Shown piece by piece: positions 12,726 to 24,660 of a stretch of DNA of 64,000 nucleotides (the stretch's first letter is position 1; each line of letters begins with the position of its first letter). Source of the DNA: Laccaria trichodermophora (Eukaryota; Basidiomycota; Agaricomycetes; Agaricales; Hydnangiaceae); contig JACTVC010000007.1 in the NCBI GenBank assembly GCA_018417955.1, positions 1,488,001 through 1,552,000 of the forward strand, read 5' to 3'. The notes beneath the pieces were generated by a model. That model did no database searches and was not told where the DNA came from. It saw only the letters and a program-made list of their open reading frames with translations. The position numbers were made by a program, and so were the translations under genes.

Positions 12726-13851
12726 GTCCCAAAAGATCCATCCACCATCTTACTCTTAGCCAGGATTATTTGCCATTTTATCCCAGCTAGTGGTTAGTAC
12801 TTGGGGGTAGACTGAAGTGCTCACACCTCTTCTGATAATGTGGACATACTCACCTGGAATGGATTTTGAAGGTAACTTCATGACAACTAAAAGAGAAAAC
12901 ATGGAAAATGGACAAAGGTGAGAAGACATAATGGACTTCATAATGAATCTGCAGGCTGCTTTGGGAGGAGGTGGGGTTGGCAGGATGCATTTCTCTGGTG
13001 AAACTGGGGAGTGGGATAGTGGTAAGTGTCACAAATTACTCCAAACCTATGTGTATCTTTGAACAGATAGGATGTAGCTCCAGACCTTCCACCCAAATGC
13101 AGGTTGTTACTAGCAACAAATGTGGATAATGACTCAAGCCCAACTACTACCATTTTACATGCATCAGCCAGCCAGACCCTAAACCTGCAAAGAAGTACAG
13201 GTAGACAACCTGGGGCTTCAAACCTGCCAGATGTAAATGCAAACATCCAGAACAGATGTCATGATGTGAATTTGTTGAAGTGGCTCACCCATATCCAGTT
13301 TCAACCACTCTAGTACTCCTCACCTGCAGAAATTGCCCCAGAGACAACCCAAGAAGCATTGAGGGGTTTGAATTGCCAAAGGCCTTGGATGATGCAAGTC
13401 ATCATCTATATTTTGGAGTCAGTTAGCAGTATAAAAGGGAGCAAGCTCCCTAAATATCCAGCAGATTACTCAATATTTCAAAACATAGAAAGATATAAAG
13501 CTCAAGGAAAAAAAAAGTCATCAGGTGACATTTGAACCTGTTTGGCTATATTATAGACATATAAACATTTCCTCTATTTGTTTGGTCTCATCACTCTTTC
13601 ACCTCAACCACTACCTTCCTGATTTAGCAACAAATCAAGACAGCTATCCCAAAATGTCCTCAGTAAGTCACACATCATATGTTACATGTCACACATAATT
13701 ATCCAGCAGGGCAGTGGATATACTTTCATACAAACCAATATTAACTTCTATATCAGAGCAACAAAACAAAGCCAGCCAAGTCTAAAGAAACAAAGATATT
13801 CCACAGCAGTCAATTAAATCTTTCCACATAATGTCATGAACAGGGTGTTTC

Positions 13852-14178
13852 ATGAAGGCTTATGCAAGGGGTCAAATATGCAAAATATCAGTCATTGTTT
13901 TCACAGATGACCCAAATGGCCAACTGTTGATTATCAATGGACACCACGACAGTGATGCAAACAAGAAACTGCATGCTGCAAAGCTTCAACAGTTGACAGA
14001 GTATCAAAAGGCTATAAAAGGATTTGAGGTTGCTAGTGATCATGATACCTCAAATATGATTGGGGCAAGAGAGAAGGTTACACAATTGGAAGTGGAACTC
14101 TGGAATGTTGGTCAGTGGGCCACCATTCTGATTGATACAGGTGAAAGAATATCAATTATCTGGCAGACTCATAAATAA
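13852..14178 (+). CDS. Unknown open frame, 108 codons
   Basis: Not recognised. It is a single open frame with ordinary composition, including FTDDPNGQLLIINGHHD near residue 20 and an amphipathic Lys/Glu/Gln-rich middle. No upstream exon, promoter element or homologous second copy was found in the window. It could be an exon of a decayed element gene or chance. The stretch from 14180 to 15280 has no supportable gene. Confidence 0.2.
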   Translation: MKAYARGQICKISVIVFTDDPNGQLLIINGHHDSDANKKLHAAKLQQLTEYQKAIKGFEVASDHDTSNMIGAREKVTQLEVELWNVGQWATILIDTGERISIIWQTHK

Positions 14179-14929
14179 TTTAGAATTAGATAAAGTTATG
14201 CAAGACCCAAGAAGTGAGGAGATAAAAAACCTCCCTGACACACCACAAGACTTTCTTTACATGATCTTGAAATCCATTTGTGGGATGATGGTGGAAACAA
14301 GTTTTATGTTCCTGTGTTCAGACAATGAGATGCAAACTTAACTAAGACATGTGGTCAAAACCCCACATCTTCTTTTCATATTTGCAGATCAAGCAGATCA
14401 ACTTCAACAAGTTGACTGAATGTTGGCTGACTGTTCCATGTTGGCTTTCCATCTTTATGGACTTTGCTAGGGATTCTTATAAATACCTTGCCTAGAACAC
14501 ACCAGTCCAGACATTCAATTCCTTTATGGTTTCCTGGAACCTGAGTTCCATATGATCATTGATGATGCACTTCAGTTACCCATTTTTGGGTACCTATGAG
14601 GTACATCAATTCCTTGATTTAGGGTACCTTGGGGGTACCCATTCCAGGGTGGTATATATCCTTGGTGAAGCCCATAAGGAGTATCCATATATTTACAAGC
14701 TCAGATCTCCTCTTCCTCTTGCCTGCGAAACATCTATCAAAGATATTGGAACAAGTTTCAATGAAAATGAAAATGCCATTCTTGAGGTGAGCTATAGTTT
14801 ACATTCCTTGGGGAAATGATATAACTGGACTCTTTCCAGTTTCCTACCTTGTTTGAGCCAACCATTGCTATCTAGTCTAGATTCAAGAAAAAGATATCCA
14901 CATCCATTGACAGTACTTTACACTCCCAC

Positions 14930-15180
14930 TGTTTGTCCAATGGAATCTCATGGACTTTCATTGGACCCTGCCATTTCCAATAGACCTAGTGGATGGTCCA
15001 TTGGAAGTCCGTTGGAGTCTGTTGGAAATGGTTGGATTCCACTGCTAGTCCAAGCAAAGTCCAGTGAAAGTCTGCTCAAGCCACTTAGAAGCAAGAAATG
15101 GTTGGACTGGCTGGATTTTGTGTCTGTTGGATGTCTGCTGGACTTCCACTGGATTTCCGATGGACAGAGGCAGAAACCAG
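14930..15180. repeat. Degenerate array of TCCATTGGA / CTGGA motifs
   Basis: Short self-complementary motifs such as 'tccattgga', 'ccgttggag', 'tggattccactg' and 'ctggacttccactgg' recur every 10-20 bp. They resemble the terminal arrays of the MITE families at 24661, 44993, 49903 and 56161, so this is probably a decayed MITE end. Confidence 0.4.
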
Positions 15181-15286
15181 TATAAGTCATCAGTTTGCAA
15201 TTTTTATATGTGTACATTTAATAATTCAATAGTGGGGTTTGAAACTTGTTAAGTAGAGTTTATATACATGTTTTGCTTATTCAGCT

Positions 15287-16570
15287 TCATCATCTTCAGT
15301 ATAATCACCTTCCTCTTCCTGCATCACTTTAGCTGCTTTTTTGGCTTAGCAGGCAATAACCTTTCTAGTGTGATAAGAAAGCATTGTGTGAATAAACCAG
15401 TTGTAGTTTTGAGGTGTCATTCTCTTGAGGACTGATTCAAAACCTCCAAGCCATGCATTGAGTTGTTCACAGGCCTATTATTGGTTTATTAGTTTATCAA
15501 TATTACAAAGATTCAAATTAGGTTTATCTGAGTATTAAATGCTCGTTTGTCATAGGTTGATCCATCAGAAGCTATGGCTTTTATAACTAAATTTGGAGCA
15601 GACCCATCTGTGGGAGCTGGATTACACCATTTTTAACAAAGGACATCTTCTTTCCAATGTTTCTCATAGTGGAAAGTATCAACTATCAATCGTGTTGTTT
15701 CTAACCACTCATCCCAGTGACCTTGTGCAGCCATATGTTTAAGCACTTGACAAGCTTTATCAATACAAATATAATCTGGACATGATTCCTTTGTAGGATA
15801 AACCTTCTTAATGAAGGCCAGAATGTTTGACTCTGACTCTGATTTGGCAAATTTTGCCCATGCTTCAACAACACCACATGGACAACAAATTGTTTCAACA
15901 CAATAAAATGTTGCAGGACCAAAAAAAGTGCTTTAATTTTTTGGGTTCTGGAGCTGGCTGGTCATGTGACTGAACTTCATGTTCAGATCTAGGATTCCAC
16001 TCTAGATTTTCTTGCTGACAGTTCAACATTCTTTTTGATCCTGCCAAACTTGCAGCTGAGTGATCCAGCAGGTATTTATTCCAAACACTTTGATGAGCTG
16101 CACAGGCCTTTGTGGGGTGAATCAAGGTCTCTTTGCAATCTCTAACATGACAGCAATTTCCAAACTCATGTTCATGTACTCGACACAAGGCACCTCCTCG
16201 ATAATTGAGTAGATCACCAGTGCAACCATCAGCAGCACAATGCTTTGTGCCATTAACCATTCCATCAATTACTCTCATGGTTACATTCCACATCTGAACT
16301 GCGTTCTGTGTAGAAGTGGAAGGATCATTATTTGGGTTCAAAACCACATCTGATGTTGCTGGATATGGTTGTGAACACTCAGCACCACCTGGCGGTGAGA
16401 CAGTGTGATACAGTCATTGCCATAAGTGTCATTAAAATAATTTCCCCAGCCAGATGTAGATGCATGAAGATGATATATTCCATTCATCATTGAAGTTGAA
16501 AACTTGCAGTCAACCCAAAGCTTCTGGACAATTTTAATATACAATGCAGAGTTCAGATATAATTGCATAG
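15287..16570 (-). pseudogene. CxC6-type cysteine-cluster protein of KDZ elements
   Basis: Read on the minus strand. A first segment contains a WVDCKFSTSMMNGIYHLHAS stretch. The cysteine cluster follows: VIDGMVNGTKHCAADGCTGD, then C..HEHEFGNCCHVRDCKE. The conserved C-terminal part follows as YCVETICCPCG, SCPDYICIDKAC, KWCNPAP, CEQLNAWLGGFESVLKRM and FIHTMLSYHTRK. This matches the CxC5/CxC6 proteins that accompany KDZ (Kyakuja-Dileera-Zisupton) transposons in mushrooms. In-frame stops precede KWCNPAP and follow the HTRKVIAC region, and the start is not clear, so the copy is decayed. It ends in an acidic tail. No KDZ transposase was found in the window. Confidence 0.75.
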
Positions 16571-16652
16571 CTTCAAACTACTGTACAAATGAAAGTCATG
16601 AGATACACAGATGGTAGTACAAAGACAAGACCTGTCAAGGTTAGCATACTTA

Positions 16653-17620
16653 CTATTTGCACTTGGAAGATCCACTCTTGGAAGTCGCCACCTTCTTAGC
16701 AGATCCAGCAGGCTTCTTTGACATAGACAATTTCTTGGATGTGCTAGAAGTTGCTGCAGATGCATCCTTTGCTGCTCCTTTCTTTGGCTTAACTAATGAT
16801 CCTCCATTCTGCACCCATGCAAGAAGCTCTGCAAAGTGATATGCCTTCAACTTCACCCCAAACAACTCTTCTGTCTCCATACAGTCCTCTTCGTCACTCA
16901 GCCACTTTGCCATTTCTGGATACTCTGCTACATGAGGAAAAGTCTTGGTCCAAAAGTCATGCCAAGTTGATTTGCCGATGAAGAGATTCAGAATCTCTCT
17001 ACCAACAAGCAGTCTAAGTTCACCTGGCCAAGTCCCATTCTTCTGCATCTTCTTGAATTTCTTCTCAGCCTCAAGAAGAGCAAGGTACTGAGTGTAATGC
17101 TCCTGAAGTTTTAGAGCATTACCAGTATGGTGTAAGGCCACTGGAATCTCAAGAGCATCTGCCATTGCAGTTTGCTCTTGGGTTAAGTGGACTTGAACAT
17201 CTGGAAGCTGAGCAGAGGCAGAGATGACAGGAACAGATTGGCTAGTGGTAGCAGGAATAGGAAGACCAGCACTAGCAGCAGAGACAACAACAGTACTAGA
17301 TGAGACACTTGGTAAAGCAAAGTTGCTCTGTGGAATTATTAAATGACCAATCAGCAAGTAAAATAAAAATAATTACCAAAAGAATTTGAAGGACTGGCTT
17401 GTTATTTTCTGTGTGCCAGGTGATCTCTTCATCTCTGTCAACAGAAGTAATCTCTTCGAAAGAGCCCAAAAGAGTCCAAATAATGTCATAAACAAAAATA
17501 GTATATTCTATTCCAACCAATAATGTCAGAATATGTGTATGAATTAAGATAATACAACTTACCAGGATTCTTGGTGGTAGGCCATTTTTTTCCAAGACCA
17601 TCGAAAAGAGGTTTAGACAT
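16653..17620 (-). CDS. Intact three-exon gene of unknown function, 254 aa
   Basis: Exons at 17620-17563, 17408-17377 and 17327-16653 are joined by GT-AG introns. Their lengths (58+32+675 nt) sum to a clean frame of 254 codons plus stop, so I prefer this over starting at the internal Met at 17357. The N-terminus reads MSKPLFDGLGKKW. A Ser/Ala/Val-rich linker covers about residues 40-75. A helical middle follows (EQTAMADALEIPVALHH, then YLALLEAEKKFKKM). Next is a conserved-looking block, GKSTWHDFWTKTFPHVAEYP with MAKWLSDEED. The tail is strongly basic Lys/Ser-rich and could bind nucleic acid. The fold is not recognised. It lies just upstream of the CxC6 pseudogene on the same strand and is probably element cargo. 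Confidence 0.6.
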
Positions 17621-17781
17621 ATGAGTGACCACTATGATTTTTTGAAAGGATGGAGGTGTGTTTCAGTAGGCACAACGGTAGATGGGTCATTGCTGGAGAT
17701 ATAAACCATGACCTTGCCTTTCTGTTGTAATGCAGGGAGATCAATGATGGGATCATCACCAAAGCCATAGGTATTCCCAAC

Positions 17782-19542
17782 CACTTCAGTTACCTACCTT
17801 GAACAAGCTATTAGCCTTGAAACATATAGGTATATATCCAGGCTAATAGGTTCCTTGGCCATTTATTCTTTTGCCTCTGGAGGAAGATATATTATTGCAT
17901 TGGGCAAAAATGTTTGACCTTCAATGTTGTGACTGGAAATATTTGGGTTGATATATTGCATTGAAAAATATCCTAGCCATCTGAAAGTGGTCGGAAATGT
18001 TTGAAGCATGTTAGAGTGGTAGGAAATATTTGAAGTGTTTCAGACTGGTCAGAAATGTTTTAGCTATGTCACACTGCTGAAAAATGTTTTGACCATGTCA
18101 CACTGCTCGTAAATGTTTTAGCCATGTCACACAGGCAAAAAAAATTTCTACCAGTGTCATGGAGTATCTGGGGTCCTAGTTTCAAAAAAAAAAAACTTCA
18201 AAATTTTCTGACCATTCAAACTTTTATCTTCTGGATTCAACTTTTATATTGTATTTTTGTTATAGAAACAGCAGATTATATATTGCATGCAACTCTATCT
18301 ATTGGTATTCAGCTATTTTTTATATAGTCATAGCCTCTAAATTCAGCTTCATCAGATAATGAAAGTTTTTACTGACTGCTCTTATATTGAGTTTATATTG
18401 GTAATTGCCTACAACAGACTAGCCCTACTTACTGAATCATTACTGTTGTCTATTATTATTCATGCAAATTACCAAAGGTAAATATTGGCAGCTGTGCAAG
18501 CCATATTGTTCACTGCAGTAAACCTATGTTTCTGAAAACTAGAGAGAGTTCTGGGGATTGTTACATTTACTATGATATAGAGGTATGTTCCTGAGCACTG
18601 GAGAGTTCTGAGGATTGTCAGAGTTTGATGTTTCATGTAAATGTAAATGTCATGTATTTGTGTTTATCGACTATAATGACCCATTGACTTTCCTTTGTGA
18701 CCACCATCATGACTGCTAGTACCTTACTGTTTCCTATATTTTGAAATCTGCACAGACCAAGTAAACAGTGGCCCAAGATCTATTTACATCACATGATTTT
18801 TTTTTTTCATTTTTCCAATTATATGTGTATCAATTACTATATTAACAAATGTGGACAGGCCATGTATATACCCAATATCCTCAACAATGGGTCCATTTTC
18901 TTATTTTTCTGGCTATATTTGTACCAATTACTATATTAGAAAATGTGCACAAACTATGTTCATAGTATGTCAGCATTGTCAATAATAGTGCATTATTCTT
19001 CTGTTTTTCTTCTAATTTTATAGCTATATTTTCATTAATTACCATCCTTGGAAATATGTACAGACCAAGTAAACAGTACATCAAAATTATCACATATCAT
19101 TTGAATTTATTTATTTATATTTATGTTGATTACTATATTGGAAATGTGCACAGACCCTGCATATTGTACCCCAATATTTTTAACATTACTTTTTTACCTT
19201 TATTTTTATTTTATTTTATTTTACTGATTTTCTGGCTTTATTGAATGTGCTCTATTATTTTTTCTCTTTTTCTTCAAATTTTCATGTAGAAATGCAATAC
19301 TTACTTTATTTTGCAATTGTAGTAGTCACACTATTCTGGTGTAAATACTATATGAGTGTCAAAATCTTTGCTGGCTATCACATGATATGTCACATGATCA
19401 TATCACATGCTTGATCACATGTCATATCATATGTCTGTATCATGTGATATACAATATGAACAACTATATGATGCATTTATCATGTGCCTATCAGATGAAA
19501 CTATGACACCAATTTTCTGGTCATATTGTCACTAATTACCAA
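17782..19542. mobile_element. Foldback element half-copy X2
   Basis: Starts CACTTCAGTTACCTACC and reproduces, as reverse complement and in order, the right half of X1: iterons, TCTGGGGTCCTA box, a long single-copy stretch, arm units with the 'gcacagacc' box and the ATCATGTGAT satellite. It stops abruptly near 19542, where unrelated sequence begins, so it is a truncated copy. Together X1 and X2 place 13 kb of older sequence (4618-17781) between mirror-image repeats. Confidence 0.7.
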
Positions 19543-20659
19543 AAACCTCATTTTTGATCTACCCAAAACAAGCCCCTTTCTTGCCCCTATATCTAAACAA
19601 TTGCTACTCAAATTGGAATGATTCAAAGTTCTGATACTTGGGTAAGGTAGTACTTAATTCTTCATATTTTTTCAGACTCGCGCATGACATATTTGTGGAG
19701 CTGTCAAAACCTCATTTTTTCACTTTTTTCTACATGAAGCAGAGAATGAGATCCAGACCTCATAGAACATTATTCCACTTTTGCTTTCTTGCATGGAGGT
19801 TTGACAACCTCAACAATCATGTTGGTGTTCTCAGAGTTAATCCTCAGCTTAGTGGCTTAAAAGCACTTTGTATCAAAGGGACTCTGCCCTGTAAGAGCAC
19901 AATCTAAATATTGATAAGCACTTGCAAAATACAATAACTATACATTACTCACCAACAGATTGGGCTCTCCACAATGTGGGTTCCCAATCATGCTGCCACT
20001 CAATGTTGTACTTCTCCTTCTTCTCAAGAGTGAGAGAGTGCAAAGGAACATGTTCTTTGTGCACCCAAGCAGCCTTCAGAATCAGATCTACCTCAAGAAC
20101 ATTGGTGATCTGTTTGCTGAGCAAATGGGAGGTGCAATGGGGAGCTCTGTGGAGCTCCCATTTGCTCAGCAAACAGATCACCATGGCAGGCCAGTGAAAG
20201 TGGTGCATGAATGGAGCCACTTGAGGATCTGTAAAGCAATGCCACAAGCATAGCAATATGCAATCCTTTCATTGTTAGGAATATCATTTATGTCACCGGT
20301 GTCCATCAATGTTGTTTGGGCAGGAGAGGCTTCATCATCTGTTAGTTCTAAAATCCAGGACATTGCCAAGTATAATCAGGACTGCAAGACAGATGACATT
20401 GAGCACTCCCTCCATTGTCTCGACATTAGGTAAATGAACCCATGCAGGATCTGCAAGTGGAAATGAGTTAAAGATATAAACAATGAGGGGAGGATCTCAC
20501 CATCTTCAGAGATGCCATCATCAATGAGGCCAACTTGGTAGAAGATCAGGATCCTTCGCAATAGGTGATGAGAGGGGATATGCTCTGTGTTCATTAAAAA
20601 TTTGTTGAAAACAAAGGCATGTACAATGCCTTGCAGAGTCTCCTGCATAAGATATGAAG
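19543..20659. other. Interval without a supportable gene
   Basis: Several open stretches occur on both strands. The best minus-strand one, about 20519-20642, follows a good acceptor and reads like a real exon (IPSHHLLRRILIFYQVG), but it does not extend and is not recognised. A perfect 29-bp hairpin lies at 20103-20183. Confidence 0.4.
20103..20183. repeat. Perfect 29-bp hairpin
   Basis: Arms 20103-20131 and 20155-20183 are exact reverse complements beginning tggtgatctgtttgctgag, separated by 23 bp that themselves contain GAGCTC repeats. Nothing nearby explains it. Confidence 0.9.
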
Positions 20660-20689
20660 AAAACATCCATTTAACATGGTCTCTGATCC
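20660..20689 (+). pseudogene. hAT transposase, first recognisable piece
   Basis: The codons read KHPFNMVSD and run straight into the target-site duplication of the foldback element at 20690. With the element and one copy of CTGATCC removed, the frame continues at 24636 as PDYLKEVQML. This fits the region that precedes the DNA-binding-to-catalytic transition in hAT transposases. An in-frame TGA sits just upstream at 20655, so an exon probably begins at about 20660 after an AG. The 5' exons were not identified. Confidence 0.55.
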
Positions 20690-21894
20690 CACTTCAGTCA
20701 CCCACTGACAACTGACTATTAGTCTTGCAAACTCCATGAATACTACAGGACTAAATGTCAGGGTGTATATCTATATTGTATATATTCTGGGCTTGTATAT
20801 TTCCACTTTTACCTAAATATATTTTGTTGTCCAGTGTCACACTAAATATATTTCTAGTGTGTCACACACCCCAAAATATATTTCCTCACTGGAATGGACT
20901 CCAAATATATTTCCTATGGCTGGACCCTGAATTGTGACTGTCACAATGTAGAAATATATTTCCTGTCTGGGATGGACTTGGGATATATTTTGCAGCTAGG
21001 GTTGACTAAGGATATATTTTTTCAGCCACCAGGGGTGTCTGGGGTCCTATATTTAAGAGAAAAACTTGGGATTTTTTTAATATAGGGGATAGGGTATTTA
21101 CCTATTATTTTGTAGGCAGAATACCCTCATTGGGATGTTTGTTGACAGATATTTACCAATGGGTTTGACCCATGTGTAGTATATGCATTGATGTGTGCAC
21201 TATTTCCTAATTGGGAAAAGTGTTACACTTTTTTCTGCCACACCTGATGTCAGGCACAGTGTGCATTTGGGTGGGTAACTGTTTCCCATGCTTTTTGGGC
21301 CAGAAGAGTTAATGGCTAGCATGGTGTGGTCATTGTTAGTGACAATGTGCGCACTATTTCCTAATTGGGAAAAGCGTTACACTTTTTTCTGACAAACCTG
21401 ATGTCAGGCACAGTGCACATTTAGGTTGGGAACTGTTTCCCATGCTTTTTGGGCCAGAAGAATTAATGGCTAGCATGGTGTGGTCATTGTTAATGATGAT
21501 GTGCACACTATTTCCTAATTGGGCAACTTCCTAATTGGGAAAAGCGTTACACTTTTTTCTGACAGACCTGATGTCAGGCACAGTGTGCATTTAGGTTGGG
21601 AACTGTTTCCCACACTTTTTGGGCCAGAAGAGTTAATGGCTAGCATGGTGTGGTCATTGTTAATGACAATGTGTGCACTATTTCCTAATTGGGCCATTTC
21701 CTAATTAAGAAAAGTGTGACACTTTTTTTTGACACACCTGATGTCAGGCACAGTGCGCATTTGGGTGGCAAATTATTTCCCATGCTTTTTGGGCCAGAAG
21801 AGTTAATGGCTAGCAGGGTGTTGTCCTTGTTAATGATGATGTTCGCATATTTCCCAATTGGGAAAGTCATTAGATAATATCACTTTGGTTTGTA

Positions 21895-22690
21895 GTGTCC
21901 ACTTTTTTCATTGCAACACTTTGTAGTGTCCGCTTTATTCATTAGAAAATTGTGTAGTGTCCGCTTTTTTCATTAAAACACTTTGTAGTGTTTGCTTTGT
22001 TCATTAGAAAACTGTGTAGTGTCCGCTTTTTTCATTAAAAAACTATGTAGTGTCCGCTTTATTCATTAGAAAATTGTGTAGTGTGCGCTTTTTTCATTAC
22101 AACACTTTGTAGTGTCCGCTTTATTCATTGGAAAATTGTGTAGTGTCCACTTCTTTAATTAAAAAACTATGTAGTGTCCGCTTTATTCATTAGAAAATTG
22201 TGTAGTGTCCGATTTTTTCATTAAAACACTTTGTAGTGTCCGCTTTGTTCATTAGAAAATTGTGTACTGTCTGCTTTTTTCATTACAACACATTTTAGTG
22301 TCCGCTTTATTCATTAGAAAATTGTGTAGTGTGCGCTATTTTCATTACAACACTTTGTAGTGTCCGCTTTATTCATTAGAAAATTGTGTAGTGTCCGCTT
22401 CTTTCATTAAAAAACTATGTAGTGTTCGCTTTGTTTATTAGAACATTGTGTAGTGTCCGATTTTTTCATTAAATCACTTTGCAGTGTCCGCTTTGTTCAT
22501 TAGAAAATTGTGTAGTGTCTGCTTTTTTCATTACAATACTTTGTGGTGTCCGCTTTATTCATTAGAAAATTGTGTAGTGTCCGCTTTTTTCATTACAACA
22601 CTGTGTAGTGTCCGCTTTATTCATTAGAAAACTGTGTAGTGTCCGCTTTTTTCATTAGAAATGTGTGCAGTGTCCAATTCTTTCATTACA
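21895..22690 (+). repeat. 31-bp tandem array, left arm of FB1
   Basis: About 26 units of exactly 31 bp, beginning TAGTGTCCGCTTTATTCATT, alternate two endings, ...AGAAAATTGTG and ...AAAACACTTTG. The higher-order period is therefore 62 bp. Confidence 0.9.
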
Positions 22691-23109
22691 AAACTTTGTG
22701 GTTTGCCTTTCTGATATCCTGCAGCTTCCTGGAAACATAGCTTAATGTTTCAGAGAAAGTGACTCCAGCCAAAGACCTCTTCATCATTTAGAATCCATAC
22801 ACAAATTGTGTGTTGACTGACCATCAAGTGTTCTAATTGTTCCCTTGGCTAGCTTCAGTAATGTTGTCCAACATTCATTGCATCTCCCTGGGGAGTCATC
22901 TCTGTCCATCTTTGTCTGACCATACCCAACCTCAACATGATCTCCTTTGAGAAGATCTCAGTGATTGATTTGCCAGCTGTTGGGGCTACTGTCAGATGCT
23001 GTTCAAGGGGAAAGTTAGGACACTTGATGCTCGGTCAAAACACAACTGGTGTATGAATTCCAGATGATGAAGAGCTCTTTTACTGCAGTGACAATATATC
23101 ACAAAGGCA

Positions 23110-23460
23110 GACCACAAAGTTTTCTGATGAAAAAAGGGGATACTACACAGAATTGTAATGAAAAAAGCAGATACTACACAATTTTCTAATGAATAAAGCG
23201 GACACTAAAATGTGTTGTAATGAAAAAAGCAGACAGTACACAATTTTCTAATGAACAAAGCGGACACTACAAAGTGTTTTATGAAAAAAGCGGACACTAC
23301 AAAGTGTTTTAATGAAAAAATCGGACACTACACAGTTTTCTAATGAAGAAAGCGGACACTACATAGTTTTTTAATTAAAGAAGCGGACACTACACAATTT
23401 TCTAATGAATAAAGCGGACACTACAAAGTGTTGCAATGAAAAAAGTGGACACTACAAACC
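23110..23460 (-). repeat. 31-bp tandem array, right arm of FB1
   Basis: The same 31-bp unit occurs inverted, with only about 11 copies against about 26 in the left arm. The array length has therefore diverged while the flanking arm sequence stayed nearly identical. Confidence 0.9.
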
Positions 23461-24628
23461 AAAGTGATATTATCTAATGACTTTCCCAATTGGGAAATAT
23501 GCGAACATCATCATTAACAAGGACAACACCCTGCTAGCCATTAACTCTTCTGGCCCAAAAAGCATGGGAAATAATTTGCCACCCAAATGCGCACTGTGCC
23601 TGACATCAGGTGTGTCCAAAAAAAGTGTCACACTTTTCTTAATTAGGAAATGGCCCAATTAGGAAATAGTGCACACATTGTCATTAACAATGACCACACC
23701 ATGCTAGCCATTAACTCTTCTGGCCCAAAAAGTGTGGGAAACAGTTCCCAACCTAAATGCACACTGTGCCTGACATCAGGTCTGTCAGAAAAAAGTGTAA
23801 CGCTTTTCCCAATTAGGAAGTTGCCCAATTAGGAAATAGTGTGCACATCATCATTAACAATGACCACACCATGCTAGCCATTAATTCTTCTGGCCCAAAA
23901 AGCATGGGAAACAGTTCCCAACCTAAATGTGCACTGTGCCTGACATCAGGTTTGTCAGAAAAAAGTGTAACGCTTTTCCCAATTAGGAAATAGTGCGCAC
24001 ATTGTCACTAACAATGACCACACCATGCTAGCCATTAACTCTTCTGGCCCAAAAAGCATGGGAAACAGTTACCCACCCAAATGCACACTGTGCCTGACAT
24101 CAGGTGTGGCAGAAAAAAGTGTAACACTTTTCCCAATTAGGAAATAGTGCACACATCAATGCATATACTACACATGGGTCAAACCCATTGGTAAATATCT
24201 GTCAACAAACATCCCAATGAGGGTATTCTGCCTACAAAATAATAGGTAAATACCCTATCCCCTATATTAAAAAAATCCCAAGTTTTTCTCTTAAATATAG
24301 GACCCCAGACACCCCTGGTGGCTGAAAAAATATATCCTTAGTCAACCCTAGCTGCAAAATATATCCCAAGTCCATCCCAGACAGGAAATATATTTCTACA
24401 TTGTGACAGTCACAATTCAGGGTCCAGCCATAGGAAATATATTTTGGGGTGTGTGACACACTAGAAATATATTTAGTGTGACACTGGACAACAAAATATA
24501 TTTAGGTAAAAGTGGAAATATACAAGCCCAGAATATATACAATATAGATATACACCCTGACATTTAGTCCCGTAGTATTCATGGAGTTTGCAAGACTAAT
24601 AGTCAGTTGTCAGTGGGTGACTGAAGTG

Positions 24629-24660
24629 CTGATCCTGACTATCTGAAGGAGGTTCAAATG
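24629..24660 (+). pseudogene. hAT transposase, short linking piece
   Basis: This 32-bp island between two insertions consists of the FB1 target duplication, codons DYLKEVQM, and the target duplication of the next element (TTCAAATG). Removing the MITE joins it to CLGTAACSPNTISHDL at 25561, a motif of the hAT N-terminal region resembling PSPNTISRDI. Confidence 0.6.

Larger units (their letters stand above)
20690..24628. mobile_element. Palindromic foldback element FB1, 3.94 kb
   Basis: Both ends read CACTTCAGTCACCCACTG inward. Flanks carry the 7-bp duplication CTGATCC at 20683-20689 and 24629-24635. The arms are almost identical reverse complements. The left arm holds an extra 28 or so bp near 20885 that the right arm lacks. 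Order from each end: terminal repeat, subterminal 'aaatatatttcc' iterons, TCTGGGGTCCTA box, about 200-bp repeats carrying 'ttggg(a/c)aa', a 31-bp tandem array, and a non-inverted centre at about 22690-23110. No transposase is encoded. The short open frames in the arms are mirror copies of each other and are not called as genes. Confidence 0.85.

Noticed and set aside
21519..21877. Small open frames duplicated at 23470-23828
   Set aside because: They occur on both strands of both arms of the FB1 palindrome and code for no recognisable domain. Their conservation reflects the arm identity.
21895..22690. CRISPR-like array (31-bp repeats)
   Set aside because: Units are contiguous with no unique spacers, lie in a eukaryotic foldback element, and no cas genes are present.
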